A stretch of 20,852 nt of DNA from contig DCTS01000067.1 in NCBI GenBank assembly GCA_002329645.1, positions 5,541-26,392 on the forward strand, written 5' to 3'. This document shows, one piece after another, positions 7,158 through 14,802 of this stretch. Source of the DNA: Lachnoclostridium sp. UBA1434. GTDB lineage: Bacteria > Bacillota > Clostridia > Lachnospirales > Lachnospiraceae. The position numbers were made by a program, and so were the translations under genes. Every line of letters starts with the position of its first letter. Within the stretch, counting starts at the first letter, position 1. The notes under the pieces were generated by a model. It had not been told where the DNA came from. It ran no database searches and saw only the letters and a program-made list of their open reading frames with translations.

Positions 7158-7529
7158 ATGATAATCGGAATTGGAGTAGATCTTATCGAGATAGAGAGGG
7201 TCTCCGAAGCAATCAAAAAGGATGCATTTGCCAAAAGATGCTTTACCGACAGGGAGATATGCCTGATTGACGGGAATGCTTGTAAGGCAGCGGATAATTT
7301 TGCCGTGAAGGAAGCAGTGGCAAAGATGCTAGGTACCGGATTTTCCGGCATTTCCCTGAAGGATATTGAGGTTTTGCGTGACGACAGGGGCAAGCCCTAT
7401 GTCAATATGACCGGAAGGGCGGCAGATCTGGCTAAGGAGCAGGGTATAACGGATGTCCATGTCTCAATAACAAATACCAGAGAATATTCCAACGCATTTG
7501 TGATAGGAGAAAGGAAGCTTCAGGAATGA
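7158..7529 (+). CDS. acpS: Holo-[acyl-carrier-protein] synthase AcpS
   Basis: Transfers 4'-phosphopantetheine from CoA to the serine of acyl carrier protein, activating fatty acid synthesis. The 123-residue protein matches the family length. It opens with IGIGVDLIEIERV, including the Mg-binding D8, and has the second signature FAVKEAVAKMLGTGF with E52. The family segment usually written SxxHTxEYA near the C-terminus is VSITNTREYSNAF here, with Asn106 where His is common. The start ATG is preceded by GGTGGGG. The last four bases overlap the start of nnr (ATGA), indicating translational coupling. Confidence 0.93.
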   Translation: MIIGIGVDLIEIERVSEAIKKDAFAKRCFTDREICLIDGNACKAADNFAVKEAVAKMLGTGFSGISLKDIEVLRDDRGKPYVNMTGRAADLAKEQGITDVHVSITNTREYSNAFVIGERKLQE

Positions 7530-9073
7530 GATATGCAATTAATTCTGCGCAGGCAAAAGCCATAGATGATTATACAACGCAGGCTATCGGGATACCGTCC
7601 CGGGTGCTTATGGAACGTGCGGCGCTGGAGGCAGTGAAGGTCATAAAGGAAGAAACCAGTGAGAGGGACCGCATTCTTGTGGTGTGCGGACCGGGTAATA
7701 ACGGAGGAGACGGAATAGCAGCAGGCAGGCTCTTGTATCTTATGGGCTGTCGGGTTGCTATTTGTTTGCTTGCGGATGAGCTTAAATGCAGTGAGGGATT
7801 GAGGGAGCAGCTTGCCATAGCCAGGAATTTGGGTATGACCTTTGAAAACAGCAACAAGCTCCATGAATATAATATAATAATCGATGCTATCTTCGGAGTC
7901 GGACTGACGAGGGATGTATCGGGAGATTATGAAGCTGCGGTTAATGCCATTAACAGCAGCCCATGCAAAGTGTATTCACTTGATATTCCCTCCGGAATAT
8001 CCTCCGATACGGGCAAGATTATGAATGTTGCCGTTAAAGCCTGCAGAACAATAACCTTCGGATATATGAAGCAGGGTATGCTTGTTTTTCCCGGCGCTGA
8101 ATATGCAGGTGAAATAACTGTTGCTGACATAGGTTTTCCGCAGGTGGCATTGGAAAAGGCAAGCCCCGATACTTATTATTATGATGGATCGGATATCAGC
8201 AGACTGCCTGCAAGATATGCCCGAAGCCATAAGGGAACCTACGGCAAGGTTCTTATAATAGCCGGAAGTCCGGGAATGAGCGGAGCTGCTTATCTTAGCG
8301 CTATGGCTGCCTACAGGACCGGCGCGGGACTGGTGAAGGTACTTTCCTCTGCCGATAACCGCATAATACTGCAGTCTGCCCTTCCGGAGGCATTGTTTAC
8401 TTCATATGACAGTAACGGTAAGGATACCATTATTTCCGGACAGGAATTATCGGATATGCTCAGCTGGGCGGATGTAATTGCCATCGGTCCTGGGCTTTCA
8501 CGCTCAGACATCGCAGACCGCCTTTTAACTGATGTTTTGGAGAATGCAAGGGTTCCTCTGGTTATAGATGCCGATGCAATCAATCTGCTTGCCATGAGGC
8601 TGGACAGGGTAAGCAGGGATAGCAGGGTAAGGCTGGATAAGCTTTCTGTTATGCTTCCGGGAAATACTATTCTTACTCCGCACGTAGGCGAGCTGTCTCG
8701 CCTGACAGGAATAGCTGCCGATATTATATCGGATAATATCATTGACACTGCAGGACAATGTTCTTATAATAATAGTTTGATATATGTCCTTAAGGATGCA
8801 AGAACGGTTGTTGCCGGTGAAGGCTTAAGGTACATCAATGTTTCCGGCAATAACGGAATGGCTGTCGGAGGAAGCGGAGATGTTCTCACCGGTATTATTG
8901 CAGCTTTAGTTGCCCAGGGTATGAGTCCCTTTGAGGCAGCCTGCCTCGGAGTTTATATCCATGGTCTGGCCGGCGACGCCGCGGCGGTTAGAACGGGCTA
9001 TTACAGTTTGATGGCCGGTGATATAATCGAGGCTCTTAAGGAAATATTACAATTAAGGAGCGATAATTCCTAA
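7526..9073 (+). CDS. nnr: Bifunctional NAD(P)HX epimerase / ADP-dependent NAD(P)HX dehydratase
   Basis: Repairs hydrated NADH and NADPH. The 515-residue protein has both expected domains. The N-terminal YjeF epimerase domain (about 1-215) has the GPGNNGGDG loop at 55-63 and the acidic IIDAIFGVGL segment at 118-127. The C-terminal ribokinase-like dehydratase domain (about 230-510) has the conserved AGSPGMSGAAYLSAMAAYRTGAGLVKV region (246-272), TPHVGEL (384-390) and the catalytic GGSGDVLTG (448-456, D452). The start ATG overlaps acpS by four bases and is preceded by AGGAGAAAGGAA. The acpS-nnr-alr order is common in Bacillota. A repeat array follows the stop codon. Confidence 0.95.
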   Translation: MRYAINSAQAKAIDDYTTQAIGIPSRVLMERAALEAVKVIKEETSERDRILVVCGPGNNGGDGIAAGRLLYLMGCRVAICLLADELKCSEGLREQLAIARNLGMTFENSNKLHEYNIIIDAIFGVGLTRDVSGDYEAAVNAINSSPCKVYSLDIPSGISSDTGKIMNVAVKACRTITFGYMKQGMLVFPGAEYAGEITVADIGFPQVALEKASPDTYYYDGSDISRLPARYARSHKGTYGKVLIIAGSPGMSGAAYLSAMAAYRTGAGLVKVLSSADNRIILQSALPEALFTSYDSNGKDTIISGQELSDMLSWADVIAIGPGLSRSDIADRLLTDVLENARVPLVIDADAINLLAMRLDRVSRDSRVRLDKLSVMLPGNTILTPHVGELSRLTGIAADIISDNIIDTAGQCSYNNSLIYVLKDARTVVAGEGLRYINVSGNNGMAVGGSGDVLTGIIAALVAQGMSPFEAACLGVYIHGLAGDAAAVRTGYYSLMAGDIIEALKEILQLRSDNS

Positions 9074-9105
9074 AAGTATGCATAAGAAAGCTGCATACAA
9101 AGCAA

Positions 9106-9287
9106 CTGAAAGAAAGCAGTTGAAAGAAAGCAGTTGAAAGAAAACAGTTGAAAGAAAGCAGTTGAAAGAAAGCAGTTGAAAGAAAGCAGCTTAAAGAAAG
9201 CAGTTGAAAGAAAGCAGCTTAAAGAAAACAGTTGAAAGAAAGAAGCTTAAAGAAAGAAATTACATGAACGAAACCGAAAGAAAGAAG
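9106..9287 (+). repeat. 14-bp purine-rich tandem repeat array upstream of alr
   Basis: The unit is TTGAAAGAAAGCAG or the variant CTTAAAGAAAGCAG. Eleven head-to-tail copies run without a gap from 9106 to 9259. Copies 2, 4, 5, 6 and 8 are identical, and the others differ at one to four positions, with divergence increasing toward alr. After a degenerate stretch one further copy (CCGAAAGAAAGAAG) lies at 9274-9287, nine bases before the alr ATG. The array carries stop codons in the plus-strand frames because 14 is not a multiple of three, so it is not coding. It fills most of the 222-bp nnr-alr gap. Confidence 0.95.
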
Positions 9288-9295
9288 CTGAAATT

Positions 9296-10447
9296 ATGGA
9301 TACGAATTATTCACTGAAGAGCTGTTACAGAGCACAGGCTGATGTGAATTTGGATGCAATAAAGCATAATATATCACAAGTCAGAGCCATGCTTTCAAAT
9401 GGTACCAAGCTTATGGTTATTGTCAAGGCCGATGCATACGGCCACGGAGCTGTCCCTGTTGCCAGGGCACTGGATGAGCAAGGAGCCGATGCTTACGGCG
9501 TAGCCATCCTGGAAGAAGCTATAGAGCTTAGAGAAGCCGGTATTGAAAAACCGATACTGGTTTTAGGATATACATCAAAGGAGCAATATGCCATGCTTGT
9601 GACCTACGGCGTGACCCAAACCGTATTCTGTTATGATATGGCTAAGGCTCTTTCCGACGAGGCTTCAGGCCTTGGGAAGAAAGCAAAGGTTCATATTAAG
9701 GTTGATACCGGAATGAGCCGGATTGGATATCCCGATACTCAGGAAGGCATAAATGAAATAAAGAGGATAGCAAAGCTTCCGGGCATTGAGATAGAGGGCA
9801 TCTTCTCTCATTTTGCAAAAGCGGATGAATGTGATCAATTAAGCATTGAGAAACAATTAAAAAGATTCTTAAGCTTCTGTGAAATGCTTAAGAAGGAAGG
9901 CATCGATATCCCTGTAAAGCATATATCAAACAGTGCGGGAGCTATTAATGACAGGAATGCCGATCTGAATATGATTCGCTGCGGTATCTGCACTTACGGT
10001 ATATATCCGTCCCGGGAAATAAGCAGGGAGGGATTAGATCTTATTCCGGCAATGGAGATAAGAAGCCACGTTATATTTGTCAAGGATGTGGAGGCAGGGA
10101 CAGGCATCAGCTACGGCTCAACATATGTAACGAAGACCAGGACCAGGGTAGCCACAATACCCCTTGGCTATGCTGACGGCTATTCCTGGAACCTGTCCAA
10201 TTGCGGGAAGGTAATAATTCACGGACAGTATGCGCCAATCCTCGGACGGGTTTGTATGGATCAGTTCATGGTTGACGTAACTCATATAAAGGATGTTAAG
10301 CCGGGGGATACGGTTACACTGCTGGGAAGGGATCAGGATGCTTATATAAGCGTGGAGGAGCTGTCAAAATGGTCCCACTCCTTCCCCTATGAATTGATTT
10401 GCACGGTAGGAAAAAGGATACCGAGGGTATATCATTGCAACGACTAA
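9296..10447 (+). CDS. alr: Alanine racemase
   Basis: PLP-dependent interconversion of L- and D-alanine for peptidoglycan. The 383-residue protein has the normal family length. The PLP lysine is K44 in VIVKADAYGHGA. The TIM-barrel segments VKVDTGMSRIG and EGIFSHFAKAD follow, and the C-terminal domain has the catalytic-type tyrosine in SYGSTY (Y273), PLGYADGY and GRVCMDQFMVDVT. The ATG at 9296 is the only suitable start before the conserved AQADVNLDAIKHNI segment. No Shine-Dalgarno is visible: the preceding bases are the tail of the 14-bp repeat array (GAAAGAAAGAAGCTGAAATT), so at most a weak purine-rich site exists. mazF follows after 131 bases. Confidence 0.94.
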   Translation: MDTNYSLKSCYRAQADVNLDAIKHNISQVRAMLSNGTKLMVIVKADAYGHGAVPVARALDEQGADAYGVAILEEAIELREAGIEKPILVLGYTSKEQYAMLVTYGVTQTVFCYDMAKALSDEASGLGKKAKVHIKVDTGMSRIGYPDTQEGINEIKRIAKLPGIEIEGIFSHFAKADECDQLSIEKQLKRFLSFCEMLKKEGIDIPVKHISNSAGAINDRNADLNMIRCGICTYGIYPSREISREGLDLIPAMEIRSHVIFVKDVEAGTGISYGSTYVTKTRTRVATIPLGYADGYSWNLSNCGKVIIHGQYAPILGRVCMDQFMVDVTHIKDVKPGDTVTLLGRDQDAYISVEELSKWSHSFPYELICTVGKRIPRVYHCND

Positions 10448-10578
10448 TGGCCTTTATATATAGGAATTATCTCCGAAATATACTGTAAAAAAGATAGCAT
10501 TCTTAAAACACTTTATGGAATACGCACGATGAAAATGGCAATAATAAGGTTAAAGCCTAACATTGGAGTGTGAGTAAA

Positions 10579-10938
10579 GTGGTTATTAAAAGAGGAGATA
10601 TCTTTTATGCTGATTTAAGACCTGTAATCGGGTCGGAGCAGGGAGGTGTCAGGCCGGTACTGATAGTGCAGAACGATACCGGCAACAAGCATAGTCCCAC
10701 AGTTATCTGTGCTGCAATAACTTCTAAAATGAACAAGGCTAAGCTTCCGACCCATGTGGAGCTTGATGCGGATAAATACGGAATAGTAAAGGATTCGGTA
10801 ATACTGCTGGAGCAGGTAAGAACAATAGACAAATCGAGACTCAAGGAAAAGGTTTGTCATTTGGACAGGGATGTATTAAAGAAAATTGATAGGGCATTGA
10901 TTATCAGTTTTTCTTTAGATACATATTTCAGAATATAA
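10579..10938 (+). CDS. mazF: MazF/EndoA-type mRNA interferase toxin
   Basis: A PemK/MazF-fold endoribonuclease closely resembling Bacillus EndoA. From the GTG at 10579 the protein has 119 residues and begins VIKRGDIFYADL, as EndoA proteins do. With this numbering the catalytic residues fall at R25 (GGVRPVLIVQND) and T48 (AAITS), the EndoA positions. A GTG at 10570 is also in frame but its GGAG is one base away, whereas GGAG at 10565-10568 lies ten bases before 10579. The gene follows alr as in Bacillus, but the usual antitoxin gene between alr and endoA is absent: only 131 bases separate the two genes. A 14-codon ORF at 10529-10573 is the only open stretch. Expression without an antitoxin would suggest a distant antitoxin or a tamed toxin. 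Confidence 0.93.
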   Translation: MVIKRGDIFYADLRPVIGSEQGGVRPVLIVQNDTGNKHSPTVICAAITSKMNKAKLPTHVELDADKYGIVKDSVILLEQVRTIDKSRLKEKVCHLDRDVLKKIDRALIISFSLDTYFRI

Positions 10939-10969
10939 ATTAATAATGTAAAGAAGGGGTTTATTTACA

Positions 10970-12306
10970 ATGGATGATAGCAGTCCCCTGACGGGGATCA
11001 TACTGGTGCTTCTGTTTACCATGCTGAATGCTGCAGTGGAGGCGATGAAATCCTCACTTGAGAATGTCAGTGAAGGCAATCTGAAGAAAAGGGCCGACAG
11101 CGGAGATATACAGGCGGCAGCAGTGCTTAAGCTTATGGATAATCCTGCAAGCATGATAGCGACGCGGCTTCTGATATGCTTCAATCATATTATGATTGGA
11201 TGCATATTTTTCACAGATATGCCGGTAAGGCTTAAGAATGCCCTGGCTGCATGCAGGATGATTAACAGTCATGGAATTTTTGAGCTTGTCTGCATTATAT
11301 TGTGTACAGTTCTGTTGGTTCTGGCAGTCACACTGTTTGGAACAATACTTCCCGGAAGACTGGCTATAAAGCATGCGGAAGCCATATCATGCAGGTCGGT
11401 AAGGCTGTTAAGGCTGCTGAGCTGCATATTAAGGCCCTTTACATGGCTTTTGGAAAAGTTGGCTGTTCCTTCCGATGCATGTGACAATGTGACAGAGGAT
11501 GAGATTATATCCATGGTGAATGAGGGACATGAGCAGGGGGTATTTGATGACGGTGAGGTTGAGATGATATCCAATATCATAGAGCTGGATGAAAAAAGCG
11601 TCCATGATATCATGACTCCAAACGCAAGGGTAGTTGCAATGGATGCCTCAATGACGGTGGAAGAAGCCCTGCACTTCATGCTGGAGGAGAATTACTCAAG
11701 ATATCCGCTGTATGAGGAGAACAGGGACAATATAATCGGAATACTGCATCTTAAGGATGTCATAGGAGCATATATATCGGAGGAGCATAAGGATAAGCAT
11801 TTAAGGGATATTGCGCGGGAGCCATATTATGTGCCTGATACCCAGAATATAAATATATTATTCAGGGATATGCAGCAAAAAACATACATATGGCAATAGT
11901 AATTGACGAATATGGACAGACCTGCGGAATAGTGGCTATGGAGGATTTTCTTGAGGAAATAGTGGGAAGCATCAGGGACGAATATGATGAGGATGAAAAG
12001 CTTGTGCTTTCCGTTGATGAGGAATCCTGTGTGGTAAAAGGCTCCATCAGCCTGGAGGAGCTTGAAGAGGAGCTGGATCTGATTATCGAGCATGAGGATT
12101 ATCATACTCTGAACGGACTGCTCATATCAATACTGGGCAGAATCCCGTCAGACGGGGAGAGGGCTTCACTCCAATACGGCGGCTATGCCTTTGATATCCT
12201 GGAAACCAAGAATAAGATGATAGAACTGGTAAGGATATCTCAGCTTGAAAATAAGGACATGGATCAGGAGCTTTCTAAAGACGCCTCGCTGAATATGGAA
12301 GGATAG
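10970..12306 (+). pseudogene. CNNM (DUF21)/CBS/CorC_HlyC-domain transporter-like gene, split by a frameshift
   Basis: A hemolysin/CorC-like integral membrane protein family linked to Mg2+/Co2+ handling. The first frame (10970-11899, 309 codons) holds the DUF21 membrane region (hydrophobic at about 9-25, 62-82 and 104-127), the linker EDEIISMVNEGHEQGVFDDGEVEMI and a CBS domain (about 213-270). It stops early inside the second CBS domain. The second frame carries on with MAIVIDEYGQTCGIVAMEDFLEEIVGSI from ATG 11890 and then a complete CorC_HlyC domain ending at 12306. One missing base in the A6 run at 11877-11882 explains the break: with seven A the junction would read QKNIHMAIVIDEYG, the family consensus. 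The ATG at 11890 has no ribosome binding site. It could be a true pseudogene, a sequencing error, or a slippage-rescued gene. Confidence 0.85.
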
Positions 12307-12324
12307 ACAATAATATCTTAATAT

Positions 12325-12362
12325 AAAAAAAACCGGAACCCGTCATATGGCGGGTTCCGGTT
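12325..12362 (-). terminator. Strong intrinsic terminator, best read on the minus strand
   Basis: AACCGGAACCCG (12331-12342) and CGGGTTCCGGTT (12351-12362) form a perfect 12-bp stem with an 8-base loop. The plus strand after the stem is GGTTAACAAC, without a T-run. On the minus strand the stem runs into eight T (12332-12325). It may serve the plus-strand CNNM gene as a hairpin, but its tail suits a leftward transcript. Confidence 0.65.
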
Positions 12363-12365
12363 GGT

Positions 12366-12385
12366 TAACAACAGGGGTGTTGTTA
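12366..12385. other. Hairpin with GGGG loop
   Basis: TAACAACA (12366-12373), loop GGGG, TGTTGTTA (12378-12385): a perfect 8-bp stem four bases after the strong terminator stem. There is no T-run on either side. On the minus strand it would be an internal hairpin of the candidate small RNA with a CCCC loop. Confidence 0.6.
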
Positions 12386-12636
12386 TACCATAGCGTATAA
12401 TAGGGTGGGAGTAGAAAGTGTTTTACACTGTCTGATTAGAGTATAGGATATAAATGTGATTAATCTGTGACCTCATTATAAAAAAAGAATAAAAAGTGAA
12501 AAATCTTTATAAAGGCATTATTGTAAAGCATAGTGCTCATAACTGCCATACAGGTAATTATTTGCTCAGAAGCATTTATTGCTGCAGGAATAATTAATAT
12601 AAATAATAGAGCTTCACTGTAACCTGATTTTATAAT

Positions 12637-12680
12637 ATAAAGAGGGTGTCTGTCATTGCCATGATAGACACCCTCTTTAT
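12637..12680 (+). terminator. Long terminator-like hairpin before the kinase operon
   Basis: Arms 12637-12656 and 12661-12680 pair over 20 positions with a single G:U, around the loop TGCC. The core is AGGGTGTCT/AGACACCCT. The tail is ATATATATTTAT rather than a pure T-run, so it may end leader transcripts or act as an attenuator upstream of the strong ribosome binding site at 12696-12705. The same GGGTGTCT core recurs in the hairpin at 18425-18485. Confidence 0.5.
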
Positions 12681-12714
12681 ATATATTTATAAAGTAGGGA
12701 GGAGGAGAGTGAAA

Positions 12715-12954
12715 ATGCTATTTATCACTTCATTTATAAGTATACCCATTATTTATGTAAAAAGTATGGATAGAATAAAGACATTTTGTGAACATTCTAG
12801 TTCATTTTTATGTCATAAACGGATACAAATTATACATATACCGGGACAGGCGGACAAAAGTGCGGGTATACTGTACCAATATAAGCCGTCTTGCCATACT
12901 GAATTTTTTTGTGTAGAATACATTTATAGTGTGACCACAGGCCTTAATGTCTGA
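12715..12954 (+). CDS. Possible small protein of unknown function (79 codons)
   Basis: Not recognised. The ATG at 12715 is nine bases after AGGGAGGAGG (12696-12705), one of the strongest ribosome binding sites in the window. The product starts with a hydrophobic stretch (MLFITSFISIPIIYV), then a basic and Cys-containing remainder (four Cys). Composition is AT-rich and the sequence shows no obvious domain. It ends 45 bases before the kinase start and could be a leader peptide, a small membrane-associated protein, or chance. The long hairpin at 12637-12680 lies just upstream. The reading frame also stays open upstream to 12646, but that part is the hairpin. Confidence 0.35.
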   Translation: MLFITSFISIPIIYVKSMDRIKTFCEHSSSFLCHKRIQIIHIPGQADKSAGILYQYKPSCHTEFFCVEYIYSVTTGLNV

Positions 12955-12999
12955 TCAGCCTTTAGCCAGGCCAATACATAGATGCGGGAAGGGAAATCC

Positions 13000-14799
13000 A
13001 TGAGAAAACATAGCCTTAATAATCTGAAGATACGTAATAAGCTGCTGCTTATTTACTTATTGTGTGTCCTGATTCCAATTATACTTACAGATGCTTTTAT
13101 AATGATAAATGTCGGTAAGAATGCCAGAGAAAGCCAAAAAAGAGAGTTTCAGAATGTTATTGACAGGGTTGAGTATAATCTGCGTGAAACTGTAAACAGA
13201 TGCTTATTATTTACCAGCAACCTTTATACGGATCAGTCCCTTGATGAGTTTTTAAACTATAATTATAGGACCTATGAGGATTATTACTTAAAATATACGA
13301 AAATGCTCAGAAGCAATAATTTCAGCTATAATTATAACTACGGATTATTAAGCAAGATAGTCATTATAGCGGACAATAATACCATAATAAGCGGCGGCAG
13401 AATAGCTACCCTTGATATGGTAAAGGATACCGAATGGTATAAGGCATATGAGGCAGAAGGGAATGATACCTTCCTTTATATATATTATGATGAGAGTAAA
13501 AAATTCCTTCCCGGAAGCGGTCCCTGCAGGACTATCAGTGTCATGAGGAAAATGGATAGTTTCGGCAGCGGCGGGATAAAAAAGCTGATGAAGCTGGATA
13601 TAGATTATAATATCATGCTCACAGATGTACTGAATGAGAAAACTGACGCTGAAATATATGTCAGAAATTCAAATTATATAATATTTTCAAACATCCCTAA
13701 TACAAACGGAAGGCAGCAATTTCCGGAAGCTTCTTCAATAGACGGCAGAGATTTTACCATGTCAAAGAAATTTACAGCAGGTAATCAGGAATGGGAAGTG
13801 GTAATACTGGCAGATGAAACATATCCGATGGGGGCTATCCTATCCAATAAGGGAGTGTTGGCTATTATACTCCTGAACCTTTTTATACCTACAATATTAA
13901 TATATTTCGTCGGAGCATCTATCAGCCGCAGGCTTACTACCATAACTGCATATCTGGAAAAGGTTGAAAATGAGCAGTTTGAGGTAATCAATTACCATGA
14001 AGGTGAGGACGAGATAGGTAAGCTGATACGCAGCTACAATCTTATGGTTATCAGGATCAAGGAGCTTATCGAGGTGGTTTTCAAGAGAAATGCCGAGAAA
14101 CAGGCTCTTGAGCTGGCAAGAAAGCAGGCGGAGCTTAAGGCTATACAAAGCCAGGTTAATCCCCATTTCCTGTTTAATACACTGGAATCCATAAGAATGA
14201 GGAGCCTTCTTAAAAATGAGAAGGAAACGGCTGATATTATCGGGGAGTTGTCGGTATTATTCCGCAAGAGCATGAACTGGGGGCCCGATTATATCACAAT
14301 AGAGGAGGAAATCAGCTTCATTAATAATTACATCAATATACAAAGGTACAGATACGGTGATAAAATACGGTTTTACCATTATGTCATGGATGATTGCATG
14401 CATTACAGAATACCCAAGCTGACCATCAGCAGCCTGGTTGAAAATGCATGTATTCACGGGATTGAAGCAACGGAGGAGGAGGGAGTGATCTTTCTTAACA
14501 TAACCAGGAATGAGCAGCATCTGTTTATAGAAATATCCGACAATGGTTCCGGCTTTGGGAAGGATAGACTTGAGGAGCTGCGTTGGATGATAAAAAATGC
14601 AGACATCAGGATGCTTAATGAATCGACAAGTACAGGCATGCTTAATTCATACTTAAGACTTAAGATGTATTGCGACTCGGATATATTATTTGATATAGAC
14701 AGCGCTCCGGGTAAAGGGACCGATATCACTATAGTACTGCCTTTATCACGCCTGTCGATCGGCGAACAGCCGAATAATATGCAATCTAAGGAGGGTTAA
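13000..14799 (+). CDS. Sensor histidine kinase, YesM/LytS-like
   Basis: A membrane sensor kinase of 599 residues. The first membrane helix is at about 14-37, an extracellular sensing region (Cache-like by position) at about 40-280, and the second helix at about 284-307. A HAMP-like segment (about 308-360) leads into the His_kinase domain with phosphoacceptor H389 in QVNPHFLFNTLESIR. The ATPase domain has the N box ENACIHGI (481-488) and G1 DNGSG (514-518). The G2 region is degenerate (STGMLNSYLRL instead of the usual GxGLxN). The ATG at 13000 is chosen over 12982 because AAGGGA (12989-12994) precedes it. The partner response regulator starts three bases after its stop. The setting beside an oligosaccharide ABC transporter indicates sensing of a sugar, perhaps through the solute-binding protein. 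Confidence 0.92.
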   Translation: MRKHSLNNLKIRNKLLLIYLLCVLIPIILTDAFIMINVGKNARESQKREFQNVIDRVEYNLRETVNRCLLFTSNLYTDQSLDEFLNYNYRTYEDYYLKYTKMLRSNNFSYNYNYGLLSKIVIIADNNTIISGGRIATLDMVKDTEWYKAYEAEGNDTFLYIYYDESKKFLPGSGPCRTISVMRKMDSFGSGGIKKLMKLDIDYNIMLTDVLNEKTDAEIYVRNSNYIIFSNIPNTNGRQQFPEASSIDGRDFTMSKKFTAGNQEWEVVILADETYPMGAILSNKGVLAIILLNLFIPTILIYFVGASISRRLTTITAYLEKVENEQFEVINYHEGEDEIGKLIRSYNLMVIRIKELIEVVFKRNAEKQALELARKQAELKAIQSQVNPHFLFNTLESIRMRSLLKNEKETADIIGELSVLFRKSMNWGPDYITIEEEISFINNYINIQRYRYGDKIRFYHYVMDDCMHYRIPKLTISSLVENACIHGIEATEEEGVIFLNITRNEQHLFIEISDNGSGFGKDRLEELRWMIKNADIRMLNESTSTGMLNSYLRLKMYCDSDILFDIDSAPGKGTDITIVLPLSRLSIGEQPNNMQSKEG

Positions 14800-14802
14800 T
14801 GC

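Larger units (their letters stand above)
12323..12468 (-). ncRNA. Candidate minus-strand small RNA with intrinsic terminator
   Basis: Speculative. On the minus strand TATAAT (12480-12475) has TTTTCA 16 bases upstream (12502-12497), and transcription from near 12468 would run about 145 bases to a textbook terminator ending in T8 near 12323. The transcript would also include the TAACAACA/TGTTGTTA hairpin. No open frame of note was seen in it. Confidence 0.3.
12307..12714. other. Intergenic region with several hairpins
   Basis: About 400 AT-rich bases with no credible gene. Three hairpins (12331-12362, 12366-12385, 12637-12680) are listed separately. A TATAAT at 12631-12636 lies just before the third hairpin but has no matching -35. 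No riboswitch or T-box signature was recognised. Confidence 0.6.

Noticed and set aside
9078..9137. 19-codon peptide ORF running into the 14-bp repeats
   Set aside because: AAGGAG is too far upstream (about 17 bases) to support it, and it ends in the repeats after two units.
9106..9287. CRISPR array in the nnr-alr gap
   Set aside because: The units are 14 bp, directly abutting and without spacers, so this is a plain tandem repeat.
10529..10573. 14-codon ORF as a remnant or mini antitoxin for mazF
   Set aside because: It has no ribosome binding site, no resemblance to MazE/EndoAI, and is short enough to be chance.
11871..11899. Programmed -1 frameshift in the CNNM gene
   Set aside because: AAAAAAC matches the canonical slippery heptamer, but the zero frame reads CAA AAA ACA, which is the wrong phase for X XXY YYZ slippage, and no gene of this family is known to me to need it. 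A simple one-base loss is more likely, though slippage cannot be excluded.
12365..12385. Rex box in the TTAACAACA...TGTTGTTA inverted repeat
   Set aside because: The half-sites are in the opposite order to the Rex consensus (TTGTTAA-N4-TTAACAA). It is better explained as an RNA hairpin.
12909..12930. TTGTGT...TATAGT as a promoter for the kinase gene
   Set aside because: The spacer is only 10 bases, too short for a sigma-A promoter.
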